Assembly (NCBI RefSeq): GCF_001879105.1
Contig: NZ_MLCF01000081.1
Span: 1 to 44,179 of the forward strand
Direction of reading: 5' to 3'
Length of the DNA stretch: 44,179 nt
Origin: Mangrovactinospora gilvigrisea
Lineage (GTDB): Bacteria; Actinomycetota; Actinomycetes; Streptomycetales; Streptomycetaceae
Shown here: one piece after another, positions 1 through 8,136 of the stretch
How positions within the stretch are numbered: the stretch's first letter is position 1
How the letters are laid out: every line of letters begins with the position of its first letter
Made by a program: the position numbers and the translations under genes
Notes under the pieces: generated by a model
Database searches by the model: none
Told to the model about the DNA's origin: nothing
The model's input: only the letters and a program-made list of their open reading frames with translations

Positions 1-45
1 GAACCGGCCCCCGCCCCCGCGGAGGAGGACTGCCGCCGTCCCTGA
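1..45 (+). CDS. C-terminal end of an unidentified protein (partial)
   Basis: The first frame is open from the window edge and ends in TGA at 43-45. It gives a short tail rich in Pro, Ala and Glu that ends CRRP. Only 14 residues are visible, so no function can be given. The frame could also be chance, because GC-rich DNA has few stops. The remainder of the gene lies upstream of the window. Confidence 0.35.
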   Translation, partial: EPAPAPAEEDCRRP

Positions 46-166
46 GCCGACCGGGCGTCAGCCGGACCGGCTCTCGGCGTCGACGCAGAGGCCGAGGCCG
101 ATCCTCCCGCCGACGGCGACCGGGCCGCACGGGTACCTGCGCGCGCCCCGCCGAGGCCGCCACGGC

Positions 167-949
167 TCAGCCCCCCGCGTCCTCGCGTCGTCCCTTCCTC
201 GCCAGCAGCGCATACACCGCCGGGAGGCTTGCCGCGTGCTCCCCGAGGCCGTCGTACATCTCGGGGTCGGGGGCCTCCTGGAAGCGCTCGACCTCCAGGC
301 CCGCCGACCGGACGGCGGTGAACACATCGGCGAGCGGCCAGACGAAGCTCGCGAACTCGACCTCCTCCCGCCATCCCGTCATCCGGCGGCGGTCCGCGCC
401 CCGCAGCGCGCTGGGCGTCCCGCGGCCGAAGTAGTCGGCGTCCACCCGGACCTGACCGCCCGCCACCTTCAGCATCTCCCACACCGGGTGGTGCTCGAAG
501 AGCGCGAGCACGCCGCCGTCGACGAGGTGCGCGGCGACGATCCGGGCCCACTCCGCCAGGTCCGGCATCCAGCAGATCGCCCCCCAGCTGAGCTGGACCA
601 CGTCGAACCGCCTGAGCCCCTCCGGGAGCCGGTAGACGTCCGCGGCGAGGAACCGCGCGTCCAACCCGGCGGCGTCCGCCGTCCGGTTGGCCGTCTCCAC
701 CGCCGACGCGACCAGGTCCACCCCCGTCACCGACGCCCCGCGCGCCGCCCACGACAGGCTGTCGTTCCCGTTGGCGCACGCCAGATGCAGCATCCGCTTC
801 CCCCGCACCTCCGGCAGGAAATCCGTCTCCAGCGCCGAGAGCGTGCTGCCGCCCGCGGTGTAGAACTCCGGCGACTGCGGATGCCGATCGGGAGCGATCC
901 GCTCCCACCCGACCCGATTGAGCGCGGTGTACTCCAGCGTCGGCCTCAT
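167..949 (-). CDS. Class I SAM-dependent methyltransferase
   Basis: This is a 260-residue protein of the SAM-dependent methyltransferase superfamily; the substrate is unknown. The glycine-rich motif I region reads MLHLACANGNDSLSWAARG around residues 52-70 and is followed by the acidic end of strand 2 (VTGVDL). DVVQLSWGAICWMPDL matches the post-I/motif II region. An in-frame extension runs upstream to about 1084, but MRPTLEY at 949 is the sensible start. The extension has poor composition and would run towards the tRNA terminator. No signal peptide or membrane segment is seen. The gene stands alone, followed at its 3' side by the window-edge gene. The family call is firm; the role is open. Confidence 0.85.
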   Translation of the reverse strand: MRPTLEYTALNRVGWERIAPDRHPQSPEFYTAGGSTLSALETDFLPEVRGKRMLHLACANGNDSLSWAARGASVTGVDLVASAVETANRTADAAGLDARFLAADVYRLPEGLRRFDVVQLSWGAICWMPDLAEWARIVAAHLVDGGVLALFEHHPVWEMLKVAGGQVRVDADYFGRGTPSALRGADRRRMTGWREEVEFASFVWPLADVFTAVRSAGLEVERFQEAPDPEMYDGLGEHAASLPAVYALLARKGRREDAGG

Positions 950-1101
950 GCCGCGCGAAACTAACGGACACCCGATTTCCCCAGCAACGCGTTTACCGGC
1001 CCGGGGCCGCCCGAGCGAGCCGTCCTCCCGACTCGACCCTCGCGGTCGCTCCTGACGGCCCATCAGCAGCCGCCTGCCCCGCAACTGCCCCGGGCCAACG
1101 C

Positions 1102-1140
1102 GTCAGGGCCGGTTCTCCGTGACGGAGAACCGGCCCTGAC
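1102..1140. terminator. Perfect 18-bp inverted repeat, terminator downstream of tRNA-Ala
   Basis: The arms at 1102-1119 and 1123-1140 are perfectly complementary and enclose a 3-nt loop (TGA). The structure lies 15 nt past the 3' end of the minus-strand tRNA gene and fits a rho-independent-type terminator without a long U tract, as is common in Streptomyces. Being symmetrical, it could act on either strand. Confidence 0.8.
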
Positions 1141-1155
1141 CTGGGATTTACCCGG

Positions 1156-1229
1156 TGGAGCTGAGGGGATTTGAACCCCTGACCCCCTCGATGCGAACGA
1201 GGTGCGCTACCGGACTGCGCTACAGCCCC
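1156..1229 (-). tRNA. tRNA-Ala, anticodon CGC
   Basis: The minus strand folds into a complete 74-nt cloverleaf. It has a 7-bp acceptor stem (GGGGCTG with CAGCTCC), a GCGC/GCGC D stem, a CCTCG/CGAGG anticodon stem with loop TTCGCAT, a 5-nt variable loop and an AGGGG/CCCCT T stem with loop TTCAAAT. Loop positions 34-36 are CGC, which reads the alanine codon GCG. The acceptor stem carries the G3:U70 pair that marks tRNA-Ala. The 3' CCA is not encoded. A possible -10 (TAAAGT, 1246-1241) lies a short distance upstream. Confidence 0.97.
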
Positions 1230-1297
1230 AACGAGAAGAAACTTTAGCATCCCCGCGGGGGTGCTCGCGCACCCCTTATCGGTTCATGATCCGCCGC

Positions 1298-2335
1298 TCA
1301 CTCGTTGGCGGCGCGGGGGCGGTCCTCGGCGGGGTCGTAGGCCGGGGGCGCGTAGGGGTTCTGGTAGCCGGAGGGGTGGCGCGGGTTGGCGCGGGGCGAC
1401 GGGCGGCGGCGCGGGGCGGCGGCCTGCTGCTCGCGCTGGGCGTCCCGCTCGGCCTCGGCCTCGGGCTCGGCCGGGCCGCGGGCCGCGCTGAAGGTGTCCG
1501 GTGCGGTGAGGTCGAGCCGCTCGGTGGCGCGGGGCGCGACCGGGGCCGTCACATAGGTGGGCAGCGGCAGCGGCACGGGCGACCAGCTGCCGGAGGGGCT
1601 CTCCGCGGACGCGGTCCGCGGCGCGGCGGCGGGCCGCTCCTCGGGGTGGCGCTCGGGCTCGGGCGCCGCCTCCTGCGCCTCCGCCACCGCCTCCGCCGGC
1701 TCGGCCGCCTCGCGCGGCTCGGGCGCGGCGGATGATCGGGACGCCGCCGCGCGCCGCGCCGCCGCCCGGCGGCGGAGCCGCTCGCGGTAGCGGCGCGCCT
1801 CCTGCCGACGCAGGTGGACGATGTACGCGCTGAGCAGCAGCCCCGGCACGGCCGGCGCCCAGAGCAGGGAGAGGCCGCCGACCACGGTGGCGACCGCGCC
1901 GGCGGTGAAGAGCAGGAAGAGGAGGCTGACGACCCGTCGGCGCCGTGCGAGCACGCGCGCCCGGGAGGCCGAGACCGGCGCGCCCTTGCGCGAAGCGCCG
2001 GACGCGGGCTGCGCGGACGGCTTGGACGACATTGACGACTTGGGAGCCGCCTTCTCGGGCGCCTCCGCCGCGACAGGCTCCTCCGCCTCGGCGGGCGCCG
2101 TCGGCCGCTCGTCCTTCTCCTCGGGCCGGCCGGCAGAGGTGGACGTCGGCGTGGAACCCGTCCGCTTGGCGCGCCGCTCCAGCCCCGAGCGCCCGGCGAG
2201 CAGGCGGATGGCCGTGGTGAAGCGCTCCGTGGGGCGCGCCTCGTTCAACTCGTCCTGCCGGCGGAGCCACATCGGCACCAGATAGGCAGCCCAAGCCCCT
2301 ACGATGACTGCGTAGATGAGGCCGCTGCTGCTCAC
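1298..2335 (-). CDS. glpR: Gephyrin-like molybdotransferase receptor GlpR (membrane protein)
   Basis: This 345-residue membrane protein starts with GTG. The N-terminus MSSSGLIYAVIVGAWAAYLV is a transmembrane segment followed by PMWLRR. A Ser/Lys/Glu-rich linker comes next. A second hydrophobic stretch of two helices (VVSLLFLLFTAGAVATVVGG, then SLLWAPAVPGLLLSAYIVHL) lies near residues 135-175. An Arg/Ala/Glu-rich, probably coiled and disordered cytoplasmic tail completes the protein. The N-terminal signature and the position near moeA match the actinobacterial GlpR family. In Corynebacterium glutamicum, GlpR recruits the MoeA-like Glp to the membrane and links it to Wag31 and cell division. 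The name should not be confused with the glycerol repressor. It is separated from the upstream GNAT gene by 148 bp and probably has its own promoter. Confidence 0.75.
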   Translation of the reverse strand: MSSSGLIYAVIVGAWAAYLVPMWLRRQDELNEARPTERFTTAIRLLAGRSGLERRAKRTGSTPTSTSAGRPEEKDERPTAPAEAEEPVAAEAPEKAAPKSSMSSKPSAQPASGASRKGAPVSASRARVLARRRRVVSLLFLLFTAGAVATVVGGLSLLWAPAVPGLLLSAYIVHLRRQEARRYRERLRRRAAARRAAASRSSAAPEPREAAEPAEAVAEAQEAAPEPERHPEERPAAAPRTASAESPSGSWSPVPLPLPTYVTAPVAPRATERLDLTAPDTFSAARGPAEPEAEAERDAQREQQAAAPRRRPSPRANPRHPSGYQNPYAPPAYDPAEDRPRAANE

Positions 2336-2399
2336 GATTCACACGGTACGTTCCCGAGCGGCACGGCCGGGGCAATTCCGGTCGGTGTGTCGCACGATC

Positions 2400-2435
2400 A
2401 TCCTGTTCCTTCAATATTTCTTAGGACAACAGGAT
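2400..2435. promoter_or_regulatory. AT-rich hairpin in the leader/promoter region of glpR
   Basis: The arms at 2400-2410 and 2423-2435 pair over 11 bp with a 2-nt bulge, and the loop is AT-rich (2411-2422). The surrounding 2395-2460 is strikingly AT-rich for this genome. It lies upstream of the glpR GTG start and downstream of the GNAT stop. It could be a GNAT terminator, an operator or a structured glpR leader. Confidence 0.5.
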
Positions 2436-2483
2436 CGATTATTCGAACGCACGTATGAGAAACGCGACTTCGGACCGCCCCCC

Positions 2484-3170
2484 TCACCCCTCCGGACGCG
2501 ACTCCCGCCATCGCGCCAGCAGCCCGCCCGGGACCTCCTCCGCGGTGAGCGCATAGACGAGATGGTCCCGCCATTCCCCGTCGATGTGCAGAAACCGCGG
2601 ACGCAGCCCCTCCTCGCGGAACCCCAGCTTCTCCGCGACCCGCCGGCTCGGCCGGTTCTCCGGCCGGATGCACACCTCCACCCGGTGCAGCCCCATCGCG
2701 AACAGGCAGTGGTCGGTGGCCATCGCCACCGCCGTCGGCATGATCCCCTGCCCGGCGACGCTCTGATCGACCCAGTACCCGATGTGCGCCGAGCACATCG
2801 ACCCCCAGGCGATCCCCGCCACCGTCAACTGCCCCACCAGGCGCCCGTCCAGCGTCACCACGAACGGCAGCATCCGGCCCGCCCGCGCCTCCCGCCGCAG
2901 CTGGCGCACCATCTGACGGTAGGACGGCCGCCGGTAGTCCATCGGTCGCGCGGACGGCGGCACCGTCGCCTCCCACGGCCGCAGCCACGCCCGGTTGCGC
3001 TGGTTCACCTCCCGCCAGGCCGCCTGGTCGCGGGCCCGGATCGGACGCAGCCCCACCCGTCCCTCGGTCAGCTCCACCGGCCAGACGAAGCCGGTCGGCG
3101 CCGGCAGCCGCGGCTCCTCCGGCGGCTGCGAGGACGGGGACGGGGTGGCGGGTCTGCCGGTCCTGCTCAT
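2484..3170 (-). CDS. GNAT family N-acetyltransferase (RimJ/RimL type)
   Basis: This 228-residue protein has a GNAT fold of the RimJ/RimL ribosomal-protein alanine acetyltransferase type. It shows VELTEGRVGLRPIRARDQAAW at about 33-53, the acetyl-CoA loop region IGYWVDQSVAGQGIM and the terminal RRVAEKLGFREEG. The target protein is not known, so RimJ is only a family label. The start is the ATG at 3168-3170, which forms a TGATG stop-start overlap with the upstream mog gene. This implies translational coupling in a moaC-mog-GNAT operon. A TTG three bases further upstream is a poorer choice. The same GNAT neighbours moeA in mycobacteria. Confidence 0.88.
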   Translation of the reverse strand: MSRTGRPATPSPSSQPPEEPRLPAPTGFVWPVELTEGRVGLRPIRARDQAAWREVNQRNRAWLRPWEATVPPSARPMDYRRPSYRQMVRQLRREARAGRMLPFVVTLDGRLVGQLTVAGIAWGSMCSAHIGYWVDQSVAGQGIMPTAVAMATDHCLFAMGLHRVEVCIRPENRPSRRVAEKLGFREEGLRPRFLHIDGEWRDHLVYALTAEEVPGGLLARWRESRPEG

Positions 3171-3661
3171 CAATGGTCACCGCCGTGGATCTGGTCCACC
3201 GCGTGGACGAGCAGCGGGCCGAGCACGGCCAGGCCGTCCCGCACCCCGCCGGTGGAGCCGGGCAGATTGACGATCAGCGTGCCCCCGGCGACCCCCGCGA
3301 CCCCGCGGGAGAGCACCGCGGTCGGCACCTTGGCGCGGCCGTCGGCGCGGATCGCCTCGGCGATGCCCGGGACCTCGCGGTCGATCACCCGGCGGGTCAT
3401 CTCCGGGGTGAGGTCGAGCGGGGTGAGGCCGGTGCCGCCGGTGCTGACGACCACGTCGTAGCCGGCGGCGACGGCCTCGCGCAGGGCGGCCTCGACGGGC
3501 TCGCCGTCCGGCACCACCCGGGGGCCGTCGACGGTGAGGCCCAGCTCGGCGAGGCCGGCGGCGATCAGCGGGCCGCCGCGGTCCTCGTAGACGCCGGCGT
3601 GCGCGCGGTTGGAGACGGTGAGCGCGAGCGCCCGGCCCGAGCGCGGCGGACGGTCCGTCAT
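3170..3661 (-). CDS. mog: Molybdopterin adenylyltransferase MogA/MoaB
   Basis: This 163-residue cytoplasmic enzyme of molybdenum cofactor synthesis activates molybdopterin with ATP to adenylyl-molybdopterin, the substrate of MoeA. The MoCF-binding fold is shown by [10 protein letters not shown] at residues 69-78, the following DLTPE and the late NLPGST. Its length is normal for the MogA/MoaB family. The usual RD before the TPE segment is LD here, a conservative family variant. The ATG overlaps the moaC stop by 4 nt (ATGA), and its own TGA overlaps the GNAT start, so the three genes form one coupled operon. MogA and MoaB cannot be told apart by eye. Confidence 0.92.
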   Translation of the reverse strand: MTDRPPRSGRALALTVSNRAHAGVYEDRGGPLIAAGLAELGLTVDGPRVVPDGEPVEAALREAVAAGYDVVVSTGGTGLTPLDLTPEMTRRVIDREVPGIAEAIRADGRAKVPTAVLSRGVAGVAGGTLIVNLPGSTGGVRDGLAVLGPLLVHAVDQIHGGDH

Positions 3662-4149
3662 GAGCCGTCCCCCCGGCGCCAGTCGCCGGACTTGCCGCCG
3701 GTCTTCTCCTCGATCCGGATTCCTTCGATCACCGCGCCCTTGTCGACCGCCTTCACCATGTCGACGAGGGTGAGCGCGGCGACCGAGACGGCGGTCAGCG
3801 CCTCCATCTCGACGCCGGTGCGGTCGGCGGTGCGCACCTGCGCGGTGATCTCCACCGCGTCGTCGGCGACGACCAGGTCGACGGTGACGCCGTGCACCGC
3901 GATGGGGTGGCAGAGGGGGACGAGGTCCGGGGTCCGCTTGGCCCCCATGATCCCGGCGATGCGGGCCGTGGCCAGGGCGTCCCCCTTGGGCACGCCGCCG
4001 CCGCGGAGAAGGGCGACGACCTCGGGCGCGACACGGACGCGGCCGGCGGCCGTCGCGGTCCGCACGGTGACCGCCTTGGCGGCCACGTCCACCATGCGGG
4101 CGGCGCCGGACGGGTCGAGATGGGTCAGCGCCGGTTCGCTGCTGCTCAC
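3658..4149 (-). CDS. moaC: Cyclic pyranopterin monophosphate synthase MoaC
   Basis: MoaC (163 residues) acts after MoaA in the first stage of molybdenum cofactor synthesis, forming cyclic pyranopterin monophosphate. Diagnostic features are [14 protein letters not shown] near the N-terminus, the substrate-binding LVPLCHPI at about residues 76-83, and [25 protein letters not shown] with the catalytic Asp and Lys. The start is GTG at 4147-4149, preceded by a good ribosome site (AGGAG, 7-8 nt away). A -10-like TAACGT lies on the minus strand near 4196-4191. It is the first gene of the moaC-mog-GNAT operon. moaA and moaDE are not in the window. Confidence 0.95.
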   Translation of the reverse strand: MSSSEPALTHLDPSGAARMVDVAAKAVTVRTATAAGRVRVAPEVVALLRGGGVPKGDALATARIAGIMGAKRTPDLVPLCHPIAVHGVTVDLVVADDAVEITAQVRTADRTGVEMEALTAVSVAALTLVDMVKAVDKGAVIEGIRIEEKTGGKSGDWRRGDGS

Positions 4150-4282
4150 GTCAAAGCTCCTGTGGAGTCTCGGGTGCGCGCCACGTTAGCGCGTGCGGCC
4201 CCGATTGACGCGCCCACGACCCTTGACCTGCGCACCGCGAGGCGGTCCGGGCAGGACGCCGACGCGGTCCGGGCGCGGCGCC

Positions 4283-4319
4283 GGGGCGCCGGGCCGGCCA
4301 AGAGCGACCCCGGCGCCCC
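4283..4319 (-). terminator. Hairpin terminator after moeA
   Basis: There are perfect 11-bp arms at 4283-4293 and 4309-4319 with a 15-nt loop. The structure begins 8 bp past the moeA stop on the minus strand and precedes the moaC promoter region. It therefore separates the galU-moeA transcript from moaC-mog-GNAT. Confidence 0.65.
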
Positions 4320-4327
4320 TCGGCCCG

Positions 4328-5602
4328 TCAGCCCAGCAGGACCACGTCGACCTCGGTCCCGGCGGCGAGCGACGTCGCCGCCTCCTCCACCACCACCAGC
4401 GCGTCCGCCTGCGCCAGCGCCGCCACCAGATGCGAGCCCGCGCCGCCCACCGGCGTCACCGTGCCCGCCTCGTAGCGCGCCCGCAGGAACTGCCGCCGCC
4501 CCGCCGGAGAGCGCCCCACCTCCGACGCCAACCGCGCCCGCACCACCGGCCGCCCCCACTCCCCCTCGGGGAGCCCGGCCAGCTTCCGCAACACCGGCCG
4601 CACGAACAGCTCGAACGACACATACGCGCTCACCGGGTTCCCCGGCAGCCCGAAGAAGAGCGCGTCCGCCGGCGCGCCCAACCGCCCGAAGCCCTGCGGC
4701 TTCCCCGGCTGCATCGCCACCTTGCGAAAGCTCAGCTCGCCCTCGAACGCGGCCTTCACCACGTCGTACGCCCCCACGCTGACGCCGCCGCTGGTCACCA
4801 CCACGTCCGCGTCCGCCGCGACCCGCGCCACCGCGGCCCGCAGCGCGCCCGGCTCGTCCGGCACCGCGCCGACCCGCACCACCGACGCGCCCGCCTCGCG
4901 TGCTGCCGCCGCCAGCGCGTAGCTGTTGCTGTCCCAGATCCGCCCCGGCTCCAGCTCCGCGGCGGCGCCCGGCGCCACCAGCTCCGACCCCGTCGAGAGC
5001 ACCGCCACCCGCGGCCGCGGCACCACCCGGACGCTGCCGCGCCCCACCGCCGCCAGCAGCCCCAGCCGCGGCGCGCCCAGCACCGCGCCCGCCGCCAGCA
5101 CCGACTGACCGGCCGCCACATCCCCGCCGGCGCCCCGCACATGGGCGCCCTCGGCCGCCGGACGGAAGACCCGCACCGGAAGGCCGTCCCCGGCCACCGC
5201 CGGCATCGCCGCGACCTCGCCGCCGCCCAGCCCGCCGTCCGTCCACTCCACCGGGACCACCGCGTCGGCGCCGGGCGGCAGCGGAGCACCCGTCATGATC
5301 CGCGCGCAGCAGCCAGGTTCGACCTTGGGAAGCCCCGCGCCGCCCGCCCCGGCCGGCACCTCGCCGGCCACCCGCAGCGCGACGGGCGCGTCCGCCGCGG
5401 CGCCGGCCACGTCCGCCGCGCGCACCGCGTAGCCGTCCATCGAGCTGTTGTCGAAGGGCGGGAGGTCACCCGAAGCGGTGACCTCCTCCGCCAGGACGCG
5501 GCCCTGGGCCTTCTCCAGCGGGACCTCGGCGGCCGCCCGCGGACGGGCCTCCGCCAGGACGTCCGCCAGGTGTTCGTCCACCGACCAGACCCGCTCGCTC
5601 AT
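4328..5602 (-). CDS. moeA: Molybdopterin molybdotransferase MoeA (gephyrin-like Glp)
   Basis: This 424-residue protein inserts molybdate into adenylyl-molybdopterin. Signatures appear in order: PFDNSSMDGYA (49-59), MTGAPLP (103-109), STGSE (203-207), SGGVSVG (271-277), MQPGKPQGFG (297-306) and GLPGNPVS (318-325), followed by the C-terminal beta domain. The catalytic regions look intact, so it should be an active enzyme. Actinobacterial MoeA paralogues of this kind, called Glp, also bind a membrane receptor (GlpR) and affect septation. A GlpR-like gene lies 2 kb downstream here. The ATG start lies 16 bp after the galU stop, which suggests cotranscription. Whether it serves cofactor synthesis, division or both cannot be read from sequence. 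Confidence 0.95.
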   Translation of the reverse strand: MSERVWSVDEHLADVLAEARPRAAAEVPLEKAQGRVLAEEVTASGDLPPFDNSSMDGYAVRAADVAGAAADAPVALRVAGEVPAGAGGAGLPKVEPGCCARIMTGAPLPPGADAVVPVEWTDGGLGGGEVAAMPAVAGDGLPVRVFRPAAEGAHVRGAGGDVAAGQSVLAAGAVLGAPRLGLLAAVGRGSVRVVPRPRVAVLSTGSELVAPGAAAELEPGRIWDSNSYALAAAAREAGASVVRVGAVPDEPGALRAAVARVAADADVVVTSGGVSVGAYDVVKAAFEGELSFRKVAMQPGKPQGFGRLGAPADALFFGLPGNPVSAYVSFELFVRPVLRKLAGLPEGEWGRPVVRARLASEVGRSPAGRRQFLRARYEAGTVTPVGGAGSHLVAALAQADALVVVEEAATSLAAGTEVDVVLLG

Positions 5603-5618
5603 CCCCGCTCAGACTCCC

Positions 5619-6542
<924 letters not shown>

Positions 6543-6599
6543 GTCGGAACTGTAGAGGAAGCAGATGAAGCGGGGCTTCACGCCTCATGAGAAATCGGA

Positions 6600-7418
6600 T
6601 TAGCGTGAGGCGGGCGTTTCGGTGAACTGCGCGTTCCGGGACGGGTTTTCCTCGGGCACCTCGGACACCTCTTCGGATTGCTTGACATCCTCCGGGGATT
6701 CCGGGAGCGCGTCCCGCCAGCCGTCCCCGCCGGCCTCCTTGGCCTCGGCGAGCGCCCGGTCCGCGGCCCGCAGCAGCGGCACGGCGTGCGAGCCGTGGTC
6801 GGGCAGCACGGCCACGCCGATGGACGCGGTGAGGACGCCGCGCCGCCCCGGGCGCGGCTGCGGCTCGATCCCCTCCACCCCGGCGCCCACCGGGTGGTTG
6901 CGCACCGTCCAGCAGAGCCGCTCGGCGACGTGCGCGGCGCCGTCGAGGTCGGTCTCCGGGAGGATCGCCAGGAACTCCTCGCCGCCGAACCGGCCGAGGA
7001 TGTCGGCCTGCCGGATCTCCAGCCCGAGCCGCTGGGCGAGGTCGCGCAGCACGGCGTTGCCCTGCTGGTGGCCGGCGGCCTCGTTGACGCGGCGGAAGCC
7101 GTCGAGGTCGACCAGCAGCAGCGCGAGGGGGCGCCGGGCCCGGACCGCCCGGGAGATCTCGCGCTCCAGGGCGAGCTGCAGATAGCGGTAGTTCCAGATC
7201 CCGGTGAGCGGGTCGGTGACGGCGGTGCGGCCGAGCTGCTCGTGCTCGGCCTCCAGGTCGAGGAGGCGCTCGGCGAGGGCGTCCCCGCGGGCCTCGGCGC
7301 GGCGGCGGGCGCGGCGCTGGTGGCGGGCGATGAGCCCGGCGGCCGCGGCGAGCGCCGCGAGGACCCCGGCGGCGGTGCAGGCCGCGGTGACGGCGGCGGC
7401 GGCGTTGGCGGCGTCCAC
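6600..7418 (-). CDS. Diguanylate cyclase with GGDEF domain, membrane anchored
   Basis: This 272-residue protein has an Ala-rich N-terminal transmembrane helix (about residues 8-31), a short basic and coiled stretch and a GGDEF domain (about 66-230). The domain starts DPLTGIWNYRYL. The active-site motif is GGEEF (145-149), a functional variant. The inhibitory RxxD site is present as RQAD (136-139), exactly five residues before it. Synthesis of c-di-GMP with product inhibition is therefore likely. In Streptomyces c-di-GMP controls development through BldD and WhiG. The C-terminal 45 residues are acidic and low-complexity. It is the first gene of a possible GGDEF-galU-moeA transcript and is divergent from the folate gene. 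Which of the named Streptomyces cyclases it corresponds to is not known. Confidence 0.9.
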   Translation of the reverse strand: MDAANAAAAVTAACTAAGVLAALAAAAGLIARHQRRARRRAEARGDALAERLLDLEAEHEQLGRTAVTDPLTGIWNYRYLQLALEREISRAVRARRPLALLLVDLDGFRRVNEAAGHQQGNAVLRDLAQRLGLEIRQADILGRFGGEEFLAILPETDLDGAAHVAERLCWTVRNHPVGAGVEGIEPQPRPGRRGVLTASIGVAVLPDHGSHAVPLLRAADRALAEAKEAGGDGWRDALPESPEDVKQSEEVSEVPEENPSRNAQFTETPASR

Positions 7419-7453
7419 GAGCGCCCTCCCCAGGTTAGGTGCCGAGTGCGCCC

Positions 7454-7459
7454 TAGGCT
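7454..7459 (+). promoter_or_regulatory. -10 element of a probable leaderless promoter
   Basis: TAGGCT matches TANNNT and ends 7 nt before the ATG of the cyclo-ligase gene. There is no Shine-Dalgarno sequence between them. This places the transcription start at or next to the ATG, the usual arrangement for Streptomyces leaderless genes. Confidence 0.5.
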
Positions 7460-7466
7460 TGAGCGC

Positions 7467-8060
7467 ATGTCGTCGATTGCCCCTGATCTTCCCAACGAGA
7501 AGCGTGCCCTGCGGTCACGCATTCTGGGCGCGCGACGCGCCCGGGACGTGCGAGAACGCGGGGACGCGGCGCGGGAGTTGGCGGCTCGCGGGGTTGCCGC
7601 GGCGCGGGGGCACGCGGTGGTCGCGGCGTATGTCTCGATGGGGACGGAGCCGGGGACACGGCCGCTGCTGGAGGGGCTGCGGGGGGCGGGGGTGCGGGTG
7701 CTGCTGCCCGTCCTCCGGCCGGACCTCGACCTGGACTGGGGCGTCTACACCGGAGCGGAGGCGCTGGCCCCGGCGGCGCGCGGGCTGCTGGAGCCGACCG
7801 GCGCGCGGCTGGGCGCGGACGCGGTGCGGGGCGCGTCGCTGGTGCTGCTGCCCGGCCTGGCGGTGGGCGCGGACGGCACCCGGCTGGGCCGCGGCGGCGG
7901 CTCCTACGACCGGGTGCTGGCCCGCCTCGCGGGGACGCCGGCGGAGCTGGCGGTCCTGCTCTACGACGACGAGGTCCTGGAGAAGGTCCCCGCCGAGCCC
8001 CACGACGAGCGCGTGGACGCGGCGATCACCCCGTCCGGTCTGCACCGCTTTCCCCGGTGA
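7467..8060 (+). CDS. 5-formyltetrahydrofolate cyclo-ligase
   Basis: This 197-residue enzyme converts 5-formyl-THF to 5,10-methenyl-THF with ATP, returning storage folate to the one-carbon pool. It shows the N-terminal KRALRSRILGARRA and, near residues 128-153, LLPGLAVGADGTRLGRGGG followed by SYDR, the family signature for ATP and substrate binding. The late HDERVDAAITPSG is also conserved. The start ATG at 7467 follows a -10-like TAGGCT and no ribosome site, so it is probably leaderless. It is divergent from the diguanylate cyclase gene. The neighbour relation to galU and the FmdB gene is conserved in mycobacteria (Rv0992c). Confidence 0.93.
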   Translation: MSSIAPDLPNEKRALRSRILGARRARDVRERGDAARELAARGVAAARGHAVVAAYVSMGTEPGTRPLLEGLRGAGVRVLLPVLRPDLDLDWGVYTGAEALAPAARGLLEPTGARLGADAVRGASLVLLPGLAVGADGTRLGRGGGSYDRVLARLAGTPAELAVLLYDDEVLEKVPAEPHDERVDAAITPSGLHRFPR

Positions 8061-8062
8061 CA

Positions 8063-8084
8063 CCGCCCCTTGCCGAAGGGGCGG
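8063..8084. terminator. Bidirectional hairpin between convergent genes
   Basis: A perfect 9-bp stem (8063-8071 with 8076-8084) has a GCCG loop and starts 2 bp after the cyclo-ligase stop. It sits between the convergent cyclo-ligase and penicillin acylase genes. Confidence 0.65.
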
Positions 8085-8136
8085 CAGCCATGGACCGGCG
8101 CGGACCGGGCGGCCGAGCGGGCTTGGCGCCGCGGCA

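Noticed and set aside
1156..1229. tRNA-Ala as an integration site of a mobile element
   Set aside because: No integrase gene, no second copy of the tRNA 3' end and no change in gene style were seen on either side.
993..1250. Minus-strand frame containing VAQSGSAPRSHRGGQGFKSP
   Set aside because: This is the well-known false protein read through a tRNA gene; the tRNA-Ala cloverleaf explains it.
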